In this document: positions 1 through 8,658 of the stretch, piece after piece
Layout of the letters: each line of letters opens with the position of its first letter
Position numbering within the stretch: the first letter of the stretch is position 1
DNA from: DASWJS01 sp036397035
GTDB taxonomy: Bacteria; Actinomycetota; AC-67
Direction of reading: 5' to 3'
NCBI GenBank assembly: GCA_036397035.1
Contig: DASWJS010000015.1
Coordinates: forward strand, 14,902 to 78,901
Length of the DNA stretch: 64,000 nucleotides
Translations under genes and position numbers: made by a program
Notes under the pieces: model-generated
Database searches by the model: none
What the model was told of the DNA's origin: nothing
The model's input: the letters and a program-made list of their open reading frames with translations, nothing else

Positions 1-641
1 ACGCCCGCCACGCCCGCGGCCCCGCCCTGCTCGGGCACCCTGTCCACCCACGCCCAGTACTTCGCCATCGGGTTGGCGTATCCCGCGCGACGGATCGCAA
101 GCATGGCGCTGAAATAGTCGAGCTGGTTTGCCGGCAGTGGAACCTCAACCTTGAGGATCGACACCTCACCGCCCGAGCACGCCATCCGGTACAACGCCGT
201 GCGGTCGAACTCCCGCGCCTCGGAGTACAGGAACCCGTTCACCATCCGGATCATCTTTTGGATCTCGGGAACCATCTGGCTGTAGCGGTCGGGCCGGTCC
301 GACGGCTTCACGTACAGCATCTGGATGTGGGGCTCGGTCTGCCGGTTCTTGATGCACGAGGGGTTCCGCTGCTTCACCGAGCCGAAGACCCACGCGTCGT
401 GGATCTCCGTGACCAAGTCCGGCCCGTGCGTCTCGGACACGTACCCGTCCGGCAGCGTGACCCGATACAGCCCGTTGGCTTGCAGGCACGCGGGACCGAC
501 CGCGGGCACGTAGATCTCGGGGCCGCAATCGGGCGCCGGTTCCCGGATGGCGCCGACGGGCAGCACGGTCCCGGCCAGCCCGACGGCTGCCACCGCGACC
601 AAGCCGACGAGGCCGGCTCGCCTGGAAACACCCTTCATCAT
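1..641 (-). CDS. Secreted protein of unknown function, C-terminus beyond the window
   Basis: Reading the minus strand from an ATGATG pair at 641 gives an open frame of 213 codons that runs off the left edge without a stop. It begins with a short basic stretch and a hydrophobic segment (about residues 8-32) typical of a Sec signal peptide, followed by a mature part with several Cys residues (in PDCGPEIY, PACLQ, PSCIK, ACSGG). The sequence looks like genuine protein, with balanced composition and no runs of Arg, Pro or Ala, unlike the overlapping frames. The second half (EIQKMIRMVNGFLYSEAREF) could belong to a secreted enzyme, but I do not recognise the family. No clear Shine-Dalgarno sequence precedes the ATG. 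Confidence 0.7.
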   Translation of the reverse strand, partial: MMKGVSRRAGLVGLVAVAAVGLAGTVLPVGAIREPAPDCGPEIYVPAVGPACLQANGLYRVTLPDGYVSETHGPDLVTEIHDAWVFGSVKQRNPSCIKNRQTEPHIQMLYVKPSDRPDRYSQMVPEIQKMIRMVNGFLYSEAREFDRTALYRMACSGGEVSILKVEVPLPANQLDYFSAMLAIRRAGYANPMAKYWAWVDRVPEQGGAAGVAG

Positions 642-820
642 CCGAGGAGTCCGCATCGCCTCATGGGTTCGATGCGGCCTCAGCGATTCCCTCCCGTACG
701 AAGCGGGCTGATAGCCCATTTCCGCTCGTCAGCGATGGTAACAGCTACCCGACATGCCTCCCAAACGCGGCGTCTTCGGGCACGAGAACGGACATCCTTC
801 GTGAATCAGGAGGCGGCGGC

Positions 821-3112
821 TCAGGCGGCACGTTCGCCGTAAGCCTGCCAGGCTCCGCCGGTGCCGAGCCTGACCGTGACGGTGCCCGCGAGGTCGGTGC
901 GCAGCACCTCCATCGAGGACAGGGCCTCCAGCGTCGCCGGAGCCGGGTGGCCGAAGCTGTTCGGTCCGACGGGGATGAGGGCAAGCGCCGCGCCGGTGCT
1001 CGCGTAGAACGCCGGCAGCATCCGCGCCGAGCCGTGGTGCGACACTTTGAGAACGTCGGCGCGCAGCGCCGCCGGGCGCGCGAGCAGCTCGGCCTGCGCC
1101 GCCTCCTCGGTCTCGCCGGCGTAGAGCATCGAGGCCTCGCCGTAGGCGATCCGCATGACGACGGAGTTGTTGTTGACGTCCGAGGGGGTCCCGGCCATCT
1201 GCCGGAGCGGCGGCCACAGAACCTCGACACGCGCCTCGCCGAGGGCGAACGTCGTGCCCGCTCGCGCGCGTTCGCGCGGCACGCCGGCAGCGTCGAGGCC
1301 GTCGACGAGCGCGCGGTAGGAGGCGAGGTCGTCCTCGATGAACGGGTCGAGCGCCCGGCCGATCGGGATGCGCCCCGGCAGCGCGGTCAATCCTGCGACG
1401 TGGTCCTCGTGTGGGTGCGAGATCACCATCACGTCGAGCCGTTCGATCCCCGCTTCACGGAGGTGGCGCACCAGCGCATCGGGATCGGGCCCGCCGTCGA
1501 CGAGCATCGCGTGGCCGCCCGCTCGAACGACGATCGCCTCGCCCTGACCGACGTCGAGCATCGTGACGACGAGCCCGCCGTCGGGCGGAGGCCCGGTGAC
1601 GTGCAGCACCGCCGCGCCCGCCACGAAGAGCAGAACACCGACGAGGACGGTCCTTGCGCCGCGCGTCGCGCGCGCCGGCATCACCACCACGACCGCCACG
1701 ACGCCGAGCGCGAGCGCCGTCGCGACCCCGCCCGCGCCGTCCGGCGTGCGAACCGCCGCGAGCGGCAGGTGCGCGAGCGCGCTTGCCGCCCGCTGCATCC
1801 ACCACAGGAACGGCACCGCGCCCCACGCGATCGAGCCGAGCGGCGCCCACGCCGCGCCGAGGACGCCGGCAACCATGCCAAGGATGGTCGCCGGCGCCAC
1901 GACCGGCGCCACGACCAGGTTGGCGGCCAGGCCGATCAGCGAGACCTGGTGGAACCGCAGCGCGATCAACGGCCCGACCGCGAGCTGCGCGCCCAGCGTC
2001 ACCGCCGCAACCGCGGCAATGCGCCCGGGCGGCAGCCGTGCCGCGACGCGCGGGCCGATCACCAGGATGCCGAGCGTCGCGACCGCCGAGAGCTGGAACC
2101 CGGCCGAGTAGACCAGGAACGGGTCGTGGCACAGGAGGGTGAGGCACGCGAGGCCGAGCGCGTTCAGCGCTTGGGCTCGCGTGCCGGTCAGCAGCGCGGC
2201 CAGGCCCACCACCGCCATGACGCCCGCGCGCATGACGCTCGGCTCGAACCGCGTGACCGCCACGAACGCGAGCACCGTCAGGCCCAAACAGGCAATGCTC
2301 ACCCGGCGCCCCGCGCGCAGCAGTCGCACGAGCAGCGCGACGACGGCGAGCACCATCGCGACGTTCGCCCCGCTCACCGCCACCAGGTGCAGAAGTCCCG
2401 TCGTACGGAAGTCCACCTCGACCGCAGGGTCCAGCAGGGTCACGTCGCCGATCGTGACGCCGAGCAGCAGCCCGCGGTGGCGCTCGGGAATGCGAGCCGC
2501 GGCGTCGCGAATCGCCGCGCGGCCCGCGTCGGCGACGCGAGTCAGGGGATCGCCCGCGCGCCCGACGATCGTCACGGCGTCCGGCTCGGCGAAGGCGCGC
2601 GCCGCCACGCCTCGGTGACGGAGCCGCGCCGCGGACGCCAGGATCGCCGCGTCCGCCCCGGGCATCGCGAGCGGACGGAGCGCCGCGTCGACGCGGACGA
2701 GCGCCCCGGCCTCCAGCCGCTCGCCGGGCGGGGGCCGGATCGTGAGCAGCACGCGCTCGTGGACGCGCACCGGCTCGCCGTCGATCTCGGCGGCGCCGAC
2801 GGCGAGGATCGCGCGCGCCTCACCGGCGCCGTCGGTCGCGTCGGTCAGCACGCGACCGTGCATCAGGGCCCGGGCGCCGGTGGCGCCGCCCCGGGCGAGC
2901 GCCGCGTCCTCCAGCGCGGCGAGCTTCAGGCCCGCGAGCGCGATGCCGATCGCCACGCCGAGCACGAGCGCCGCCGCGGGCGCTCGCACGGAGAGGAACA
3001 GGATCAGCACGCCGCTCGACAGCGCGAGACACGCGACCGGCGAAGGCCGGAGCGCCTCGCCGGCCACGACGCCGGCCGCGACCGCCGCCGCGAGGGCGAT
3101 CGAGCGCGGCAT
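821..3112 (-). CDS. comEC: ComEC/Rec2-family DNA-uptake channel with C-terminal metallo-beta-lactamase domain
   Basis: 763-residue polytopic membrane protein. In naturally competent bacteria ComEC forms the channel that carries single-stranded DNA across the inner membrane. The order is that of the family: N-terminal hydrophobic segments and an OB-like soluble part (to about residue 210), the competence membrane domain (for example LLHLVAVSGANVAMVLA), and a C-terminal metallo-hydrolase domain. The latter contains MLDVGQGEA (about residue 517) and the metal-binding ISHPHEDHVAGL (about 560), then KVSHHGS. The ATG at 3112 shares one base with the TGA of comEA, so the two are probably translationally coupled. 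Length and motifs are complete. Whether the organism is actually competent is not shown by this locus. Confidence 0.93.
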   Translation of the reverse strand: MPRSIALAAAVAAGVVAGEALRPSPVACLALSSGVLILFLSVRAPAAALVLGVAIGIALAGLKLAALEDAALARGGATGARALMHGRVLTDATDGAGEARAILAVGAAEIDGEPVRVHERVLLTIRPPPGERLEAGALVRVDAALRPLAMPGADAAILASAARLRHRGVAARAFAEPDAVTIVGRAGDPLTRVADAGRAAIRDAAARIPERHRGLLLGVTIGDVTLLDPAVEVDFRTTGLLHLVAVSGANVAMVLAVVALLVRLLRAGRRVSIACLGLTVLAFVAVTRFEPSVMRAGVMAVVGLAALLTGTRAQALNALGLACLTLLCHDPFLVYSAGFQLSAVATLGILVIGPRVAARLPPGRIAAVAAVTLGAQLAVGPLIALRFHQVSLIGLAANLVVAPVVAPATILGMVAGVLGAAWAPLGSIAWGAVPFLWWMQRAASALAHLPLAAVRTPDGAGGVATALALGVVAVVVVMPARATRGARTVLVGVLLFVAGAAVLHVTGPPPDGGLVVTMLDVGQGEAIVVRAGGHAMLVDGGPDPDALVRHLREAGIERLDVMVISHPHEDHVAGLTALPGRIPIGRALDPFIEDDLASYRALVDGLDAAGVPRERARAGTTFALGEARVEVLWPPLRQMAGTPSDVNNNSVVMRIAYGEASMLYAGETEEAAQAELLARPAALRADVLKVSHHGSARMLPAFYASTGAALALIPVGPNSFGHPAPATLEALSSMEVLRTDLAGTVTVRLGTGGAWQAYGERAA

Positions 3113-3771
3113 CACACCGTCACCAGCGGCTCGAGCGAGGCGAAGGTCTTGTCGCCGATCCCGCTGACGTTCTTGAGATCCTCGACGCTGCGGAAGCCGC
3201 CGTGCTGCTCGCGATAGTCCATGATCCGCTGCGCCAGGACCGGACCGATTCCGGGCAACGACTCGAGGTCGGCCTGGGAAGCGGTGTTGATGTTGACCAG
3301 GCCCGGCTCGTCCGCCCCGGCCGGCGCGCTTCCCCTGCTCTTGGCCGGGATGACGACCTGCTCGCCGTCGGCGAGCGGGCGCGCGAGGTTGATCGCGCCG
3401 CGATCGGCTCCCTTCACGAAGCCGCCCGCTGCGCGCACCGCGTCGATCACCCGGTCGCCCTCGAGCAGCTCGTAGACGCCGGGCCGCTTCACCTCGCCGA
3501 CGACGTGAACGACGATGGGCAGGCCGGCCGCGGCCGGTTCGGACGACGACGCCGCCGCCGGGGTGAGCGCCGCGCTGCTCGCCACCGGTCGCGCCCGCAC
3601 GTAGGCGAGCACCGCGCCCGTAACGACCAGCGCGGCCAGCAGGCCGAGCACCACCACCTCGCGCGGGCTGAAGCGGAGCGCGTCGAGCAGCCGCGCGCGC
3701 AGCAAGCCGAGCACCGTCGGTTGGGGCTCGGCGGACGAGGGCGGAGCGGAGTTGCTCGCGTCGTTCTCCAT
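3112..3771 (-). CDS. comEA: ComEA-like DNA-binding competence protein (SLBB plus helix-hairpin-helix)
   Basis: 219 residues from the ATG at 3771. The open frame extends upstream to 3831, but the earlier part is Pro/Arg-rich and unlikely to be coding. One membrane-spanning segment (EVVVLGLLAALVVTGAVLAY) anchors the protein. An SLBB-type domain (IVVHVVGEVKRPGVYEL) and a tandem helix-hairpin-helix DNA-binding domain (VNINTASQADLESLPGIGP, then NVSGIGDKTF) follow. ComEA binds double-stranded DNA outside the cytoplasmic membrane and hands it to ComEC. It overlaps the comEC start by one base and lies about 85 bases downstream of leuS, as in many actinobacteria. Confidence 0.93.
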   Translation of the reverse strand: MENDASNSAPPSSAEPQPTVLGLLRARLLDALRFSPREVVVLGLLAALVVTGAVLAYVRARPVASSAALTPAAASSSEPAAAGLPIVVHVVGEVKRPGVYELLEGDRVIDAVRAAGGFVKGADRGAINLARPLADGEQVVIPAKSRGSAPAGADEPGLVNINTASQADLESLPGIGPVLAQRIMDYREQHGGFRSVEDLKNVSGIGDKTFASLEPLVTV

Positions 3772-3855
3772 CGCGCGAACGGCTGGCGGGAAGGCGGGGG
3801 TAACGGTGACACCCGCCCGGGGGCGGGTCACGGATGGGCGGAGCGCGCCGAAGCG

Positions 3856-6309
3856 CTACTTCACGACGAAGTTGACGAGCTTCGGAGGCCGGATGATCGT
3901 CTTGACGATCTCCTTGCCGTCGACGTGACGCCGCACGTTGTCCGAGGCCAGCGCGCGCTCGCGCATCTCGTCCTCGCCGATGCCGGCCGGCACCTCGATC
4001 GTGTCGCGCACCTTGCCCAGGACTTGCACGACCATGGTGACCGTCTCGACCGTCAGCAGAGCCGGGTCGGCGTCCGGCCAGGGCGCGCGCAGCAGCGGGG
4101 TCGCATTGCCCCAGCGGTGCCACAGCTCCTCGGTCACGAACGGCGCGAAGGGCGAGAGCAGCTTCACCAGCGCCACCACGGCCTCGCACACGTCGGCCTC
4201 GGCGGCGTCCTTCCGGTCGGCGATCTCGTTGGACAGCGTCATCATCTTCGCGATGGCCGTGTTGAAGCGGAAGCGCTCGACATCGCCGGTCACGCCCTCG
4301 ATCGCGCGGTGGGTCGCGCGCCGCAGCGGCGAGTCGCCCGCGGGTTGCGGGCCCGCCGCGATCGACTCGGCATGGGCGACGCCCAGCCGCCACACGCGCG
4401 AGATCCACCGGTAGACGCCCTGCGGGTTGACGTCGGCCCAGTCCACGTCGGCCTCGAACGGCCCGGCGAACATCATCGTGACGCGGGCAGTGTCCGCCCC
4501 GTAGTCGTCGATGATCGCCGAAGGCCGCACCAGGTTCCCGCGCGTCTTGGACATCTTCGAGCCGTCCATGACCACGTCGCCCTGGTTCACCAGGTTGGGA
4601 TAGGGCTCGGCGAAGGGCACCAGGCCCAGGTCGTGGCAGACCTTGGTGAAGAAGCGCGAGTAGATCAGGTGGCCGGTCGCGTGCGTGATTCCCCCCACGT
4701 ACTGGTCCACCGGCATCCAGCGGGCGACCGATTCGGTGTCGAAGGCGGCGTCCTGGCTCGGCCCCGCGTAGCGGAAGAAGTACCACGACGAGTCGATGAA
4801 CGTGTCGAGCGTGTCGGTCTCGCGCTTCGCGTCGCCGCCGCAGCTCGGACACGGCACGTTCACCCAGCCCTCGATCTTGGCCAACGGCGACTGCCCGGTG
4901 CCGGTCGGCAGCCAGTCGGTCAGCTCCGGCAGCTCGACCGGGAGCTGGTCCTCGGGGACCGAAACCTCGCCGCAACGCGGACAGTGCACGATCGGGATCG
5001 GGCAGCCCCACGCGCGCTGGCGCGAGACGTTCCAGTCGCGCAGGCGGTAGCGCACGCGGCCGGTCCCCAGCCCTTCGGCCTCCAGCCACTTCACGACGGC
5101 GGCGATCCCGCCCGGCGTCGCGGTGCCGTCGAAGTCGCCCGAGTTCGCCATCAGTCCTTCGCCTTCGTAGGCGGCTTCCATCGTGTCGGCGTCGAGGCGC
5201 GCGTCGTCGGGTTGGATGACCACGCGCACGGGCAGCCCTTCCTGGCGAGCGAACTCGAAGTCGCGCTGGTCGTGCGCGGGGACGGCCATGATCGCGCCGG
5301 TCCCGTACTCCATCAGCACGTAGTCGGCCAGCCAGATCGGGATGTGCTCGCCGTTGACGGGGTTGATCGCGTGCGAGCCGGTGAAGATGCCCTCGCGCGC
5401 GTGCCCGGCCGCGGTGCGCTCGATCTCGGTCTTCGAGCGCACGCGGTCCACGAACGACCGGAACTCGTCGCGCCGGATCGGCGCCGTCAGCCGCTCGGCG
5501 AACGGGTGCTCCGGCGCGAGCACCATGAAAGTCGCGCCCCACAGCGTGTCCGGCCGCGTGGTGTAGATCGTCAGCTCGTCGCCGGTCTCGGCGATCGTGA
5601 AGGTCACGTCGGCGCCCTGCGAGCGCCCGATCCAGTTGCGCTGGATCGTCAGCAGCCGCTCGCTCCAGCCGGTGAGCCGCTCCATGTCGTCCAGCAGCCG
5701 CTGCGCGTACTCCGACTCGCGGAAGAACCACTGCACCAGGTCGCGCTTGGTGACGGGCGTGTCGCATCGCTCGCACAGCCCGCCGATCACCTGCTCGTTG
5801 GCCAGCACGGTCTTGTCCTTCGGGCACCAGTTCGTCGGCGAGGACTTCCGGTAGACCAGGCCGGCCTCGCGGAACTTCAGGAACAGCCACTGCGTCCAGC
5901 GGTAGTACTCGGGGTCGCACGTGTGGAAGCGGCGAGTCCAGTCGAACGAGAATCCCACGCGCTTGAACGACTCCGCCTGCTGCTCGATGTTGGCGTAGGT
6001 CCACGTGCGCGGGTTGATGCCGCGCTTGATGGCCGCGTTCTCCGCGTTCAGGCCGAAGGCGTCCCAGCCCATCGGGTGCAGGACGTTGAAGCCGCGCATC
6101 CACTTGTAGCGCGCGACGATGTCGCCGCCCGTGTAGGCCTCCAGGTGCCCCATGTGCAGGTCGCCGGAGGGGTACGGGAACATGTCGAGCATGTAGAACT
6201 TCGGCTTGGCGCTCGTGGCCGGGTCCTCGGCCGTGAACAGCCCGTCGGCGACCCAGCGCTCGGCCCACGCGGGCTCGATCGCGTGCGGATCGTAGGCGTC
6301 CTGGCTCAT
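3856..6309 (-). CDS. leuS: Leucyl-tRNA synthetase
   Basis: 817-residue class I aminoacyl-tRNA synthetase that charges tRNA-Leu. The HIGH-type signature is HMGH at residues 52-55, within YPSGDLHMGHLEAYTGGD. The KMSKS loop appears as GSKMSKTRGN near residue 580. Between them lies the CP1 editing domain (TIYTTRPDTLWGATFMV) that hydrolyses mischarged tRNA. Zinc-type Cys pairs are visible (CERCDTP, CPRCGE, CPSCGGD). The C-terminus (EIVKTIIRPPKLVNFVVK) is typical of bacterial LeuRS. Length and domain order are normal. No T-box-like leader was seen in the 54 bases before the ATG. Confidence 0.98.
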   Translation of the reverse strand: MSQDAYDPHAIEPAWAERWVADGLFTAEDPATSAKPKFYMLDMFPYPSGDLHMGHLEAYTGGDIVARYKWMRGFNVLHPMGWDAFGLNAENAAIKRGINPRTWTYANIEQQAESFKRVGFSFDWTRRFHTCDPEYYRWTQWLFLKFREAGLVYRKSSPTNWCPKDKTVLANEQVIGGLCERCDTPVTKRDLVQWFFRESEYAQRLLDDMERLTGWSERLLTIQRNWIGRSQGADVTFTIAETGDELTIYTTRPDTLWGATFMVLAPEHPFAERLTAPIRRDEFRSFVDRVRSKTEIERTAAGHAREGIFTGSHAINPVNGEHIPIWLADYVLMEYGTGAIMAVPAHDQRDFEFARQEGLPVRVVIQPDDARLDADTMEAAYEGEGLMANSGDFDGTATPGGIAAVVKWLEAEGLGTGRVRYRLRDWNVSRQRAWGCPIPIVHCPRCGEVSVPEDQLPVELPELTDWLPTGTGQSPLAKIEGWVNVPCPSCGGDAKRETDTLDTFIDSSWYFFRYAGPSQDAAFDTESVARWMPVDQYVGGITHATGHLIYSRFFTKVCHDLGLVPFAEPYPNLVNQGDVVMDGSKMSKTRGNLVRPSAIIDDYGADTARVTMMFAGPFEADVDWADVNPQGVYRWISRVWRLGVAHAESIAAGPQPAGDSPLRRATHRAIEGVTGDVERFRFNTAIAKMMTLSNEIADRKDAAEADVCEAVVALVKLLSPFAPFVTEELWHRWGNATPLLRAPWPDADPALLTVETVTMVVQVLGKVRDTIEVPAGIGEDEMRERALASDNVRRHVDGKEIVKTIIRPPKLVNFVVK

Positions 6310-6363
6310 GGTGCGCGTCAGTCTATCGAGGCGCGGATCGAGCTTCGCGCGGGTTTCGCCTCG

Positions 6364-7377
6364 TCAGGCCGCCCAGGCGGCGAGGAACGCGAGCGCGACC
6401 GTCGCGGCGTTGTCGGCGGCGAGCTGGCGGTAGTAGAAGAACTGGAACGGGAAGCCCGGCAGCCCGAGTGGGTCGCCGCCGCCGTCCGAAGCCGCACGGA
6501 ACGCGATGAAGGGCACGCCCTTCTCCTCCGCGACCTTGGCGACCGCGGCAGTCTCCATGTCGAGCGCCACGTAGTCGCCCGGGGGCGGGGCCGAGGCGCC
6601 GAAGTAGTTGAAGAAGAAGTTCGGATCCACGAACGGCACGGCATGCTCGACGGTTCGCCGAGCCTCCGGCGCCCCGGTCGTCAGGGGAACGCGGCAGGGA
6701 TGGCAGCCGAAGACGTCGCCGCCGCCGGGGAAGCACGGCAGCGTGCGCCCCTCGAAGCCGTCCGAGCTGGCGCCGTGCGCGCCCATGCGGATCCGCGGCT
6801 CCTCGGTGACGGTGACGGTCGTGACCGCGCGCGGGTCCGCGCCGACGCACGCGGGATCGCCCGCCGGCACGTCGCTCGCGAGCAGGACCGAGCCGCTCGA
6901 CGCGACCGCCTCCGCCGTCGCGTACATCGCCGGGTCGACGGCGAAGTGGTGAACGCCGTCCAGCGTCCAGCCCTCCGGCACCATCACGTCGCCGATGTTG
7001 GGCCCTCCCGAGACGCCGGAAAACACGATCCCTTGGATGGTCGTGGCGTCCGCGCAGGAGAAGTGCTCGAGCGCGAGCCGGGTCGTTCTGTCCGCGTTCA
7101 CCAGCCCGATCCCGGTCAACGCGAGCACGACGTCGTTGTCTTCGAGCGTCCCGACGTAGAAGGTGCCGGCGCCGGACGAGCCGTCGACGGCCTCGACGCG
7201 CTCGACGCTCGCCGCGCCGAGAAGCATGTCGATCTCTCCCGGAAAGGCCGACAGCACGAGCAGGCGGGGCGTGCAGTCGGGCTCCGCGGGCGCGAGGCTG
7301 GGCGCGCCGGCCACCGCCAGCGCGACCGCGATCAGAGCCGTTGCGCGCCTCACCAGAGCGGGGTTCGCCGCGCGCAC
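6364..7377 (-). CDS. Exported nucleoside phosphorylase / MTA-SAH nucleosidase-like protein
   Basis: 337 residues with a clear signal peptide (about 1-31, ending in an Ala/Pro-rich stretch). The mature part has the purine-nucleoside phosphorylase (PNP/UDP) superfamily fold: LTGIGLVNADRTTRL, VFSGVSGGPNIGDVMVPEGW, and the substrate-binding VALDMETAAVAKVAEEKGVP with FRAASDGGGDP (the Asp expected at the active site). The cytosolic members cleave adenosylhomocysteine or methylthioadenosine. An exported, longer version with extra Cys residues (PCFPGGGDVFGCHPC) is less common, and its substrate cannot be read from sequence. It lies 54 bases upstream of leuS on the same strand. Confidence 0.8.
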   Translation of the reverse strand: MRAANPALVRRATALIAVALAVAGAPSLAPAEPDCTPRLLVLSAFPGEIDMLLGAASVERVEAVDGSSGAGTFYVGTLEDNDVVLALTGIGLVNADRTTRLALEHFSCADATTIQGIVFSGVSGGPNIGDVMVPEGWTLDGVHHFAVDPAMYATAEAVASSGSVLLASDVPAGDPACVGADPRAVTTVTVTEEPRIRMGAHGASSDGFEGRTLPCFPGGGDVFGCHPCRVPLTTGAPEARRTVEHAVPFVDPNFFFNYFGASAPPPGDYVALDMETAAVAKVAEEKGVPFIAFRAASDGGGDPLGLPGFPFQFFYYRQLAADNAATVALAFLAAWAA

Positions 7378-7428
7378 GCCTGCATCCTGCCTGGCGGAGA
7401 TGCCGGTCGCGGGCGCGGGCGCCGCTGC

Positions 7429-7434
7429 TAGAAT
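7429..7434 (+). promoter_or_regulatory. Putative -10 box of the tRNA-Ala promoter
   Basis: TAGAAT lies 11 bases before the first base of the tRNA, a good distance for a housekeeping -10 element. No convincing -35 hexamer is visible in the GC-rich sequence upstream. Confidence 0.55.
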
Positions 7435-7445
7435 CCCGCGAACGC

Positions 7446-7518
7446 GGGGCTGTAGCTCAGTTGGTAGAGCGCCACGATGGCATCGTGGAAGTCAGGGGTT
7501 CGAATCCCCTCAGCTCCA
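7446..7518 (+). tRNA. tRNA-Ala, anticodon GGC
   Basis: 73-base cloverleaf read by eye. The acceptor GGGGCTG pairs with CAGCTCC (one G-T wobble) and is followed by discriminator A. The D-arm is GCTC...GAGC. The anticodon stem CCACG/CGTGG encloses the loop ATGGCAT, giving anticodon GGC (reads GCC). The T-arm is AGGGG-TTCGAAT-CCCCT. CCA is not encoded. Its 3' end is also one arm of the direct repeat that bounds the downstream island, and the last codons and stop of the minus-strand recombinase lie inside it. Confidence 0.97.
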
Positions 7519-7523
7519 CTTGA
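7506..7523 (+). repeat. attL-like direct repeat at the tRNA-Ala 3' end
   Basis: The 18 bases CCCCTCAGCTCCACTTGA span the T-arm 3' strand, the acceptor 3' strand and five bases beyond. They match 13107-13124 with one mismatch (G at 7513 versus C at 13114). tRNA 3' ends are classic integration sites, so this is the likely left attachment site and keeps the tRNA intact. Confidence 0.75.
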
Positions 7524-8556
7524 GGTTCCTTAATAGAACCCTTCGACGGATGCTGTCGAAGGGTTCTTTGTATTCAACGCTGACGACCTGCCGGCCCTTG
7601 ACGTAGACGGCCTTGAAGATCGCCTGGTTCCACTTCCTGCGGTCCTGCTCGTCCGCTCGCTTGTACGAGCGGTGGCAGTTGGCGATGAGCTCCAGGCACT
7701 TGTTGATGAGGTCGCGGGCCGCTTCGAGCTTGATCCCTGCGAGCGCGAGCTGGCTCTCGGCTTGGCTGACTTCGCTGTCGATGCGCTCCTGCTCTTGCTT
7801 GAACATCTCCAACGGGAGGGCATCGGCGTAGTAGGCCTTGAGGAGCCGGTCGCGTTCGTTGGCGAGTTTGGCGAGGCGGCAACTTGCGAGCTGTGTGGCT
7901 CGCGTGCGGTCTCGCTCGCGCGTGGCGGCTTCCTGTTTGAGGTCCCGCTCGATATCGTCGCGTACCTCTTGGGGCAGTCGGATCTGTCGGTAAAGCTCCT
8001 CGATCTGCCGCTCGATGGGGCCTGCCGGCGCGTATAGCTCTCGGCATTCGGTCCTTCGCTGATGTGACCCCAGGCAGAAGAAGTACTCGAAACGCCCTTG
8101 CTTCTTGATGAGACTCGACATCCGGGCGCCGCAGTTTCCGCAGAACAGGGTTCCGCGCAGGTAGTGCCCGCGCTGGCGTCTGCGATCCCCAGCTAGGTCG
8201 TGCGCTCGGAACACCTCTTGAACCTTGTCGAAGAGTTCGCGGCTCACGATCGGCTCATGCCGTCCTTCGTACTCGACGCCTTTGAAGACGACCTTTCCGA
8301 TGTAGGCCTTGTTCTTGAGCAGCTCGGCGAACTTTGAGCGCGACAGCGGCTTGCCCGCTCGGTTCGGTACCAACCAAACGTCGGCATGAGTAAGCTGGAG
8401 AAGATCAACACCGAGAAGCTTGGCGAGCTCATCCCACGGGTTACATCCGTCTTCGAGGAAGCGTGCCGCTTCATCGAGGGACACTCCCAGCCCTTGCCCA
8501 CCCTGGGTGTCAGCCCGACGCTCGCCGGGCTGGAAGACCATTGGAAGGAACTTCAA
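7510..8556 (-). pseudogene. Large serine recombinase, C-terminal two domains only (catalytic domain missing)
   Basis: 348-codon open frame. From about residue 67 onward it matches the recombinase domain of large serine recombinases (PLSRSKFAELLKNKAYIG, then GRHEPIVSRELFDKVQEV). A zinc beta-ribbon follows (GTLFCGNCGARM, later FFCLGSHQRRTEC), then a long coiled coil and a basic tail. The N-terminal resolvase domain, with the catalytic Ser and Arg residues, is absent both from this frame and from the sequence upstream. Residues before about 65 do not look like the family, so the true remnant probably ends near 8370. The last residues (KWS) and the TGA are encoded by the tRNA-derived att sequence. 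I infer a decayed integrase of the island. Confidence 0.8.
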
Positions 8557-8598
8557 GAATGCAAGCGGATCAACGACGGTAAGGAGCCGACAACCTGA
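8386..8598 (+). CDS. Possible small ORF or gene fragment antisense to the recombinase 5' end
   Basis: 70 codons from an ATG at 8386. The product (MSKLEKINTEKLGELIPRV at the start, ending NDGKEPTT) has a more natural amphipathic composition than the opposite minus-strand frame in the same bases, where the recombinase homology has already ended. No Shine-Dalgarno sequence is seen, and the frame stays open upstream of the ATG, so this may be the tail of a broken gene joined to the truncated recombinase. Function unknown. The alternative is that it is only a shadow frame. Confidence 0.3.
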   Translation: MSKLEKINTEKLGELIPRVTSVFEEACRFIEGHSQPLPTLGVSPTLAGLEDHWKELQECKRINDGKEPTT

Positions 8599-8658
8599 CT
8601 CTGGGTAAGCGAGAAGCAGCGTGAAGCCAACTTTCGATCGCCTGTGATGCCAGTCTGG

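Noticed and set aside
821..6268. 1815-codon minus-strand open frame
   Set aside because: Only the last 763 codons (comEC) are real. The rest is a shadow frame through leuS and comEA with Arg/Ala/Pro-heavy composition.
3202..7431. 1409-codon plus-strand open frame across leuS
   Set aside because: Antisense shadow typical of high-GC DNA. leuS, comEA and the nucleosidase on the minus strand have full family motifs.
7510..8556. Functional integrase
   Set aside because: No catalytic resolvase domain is present in any frame nearby, so activity is not supported.
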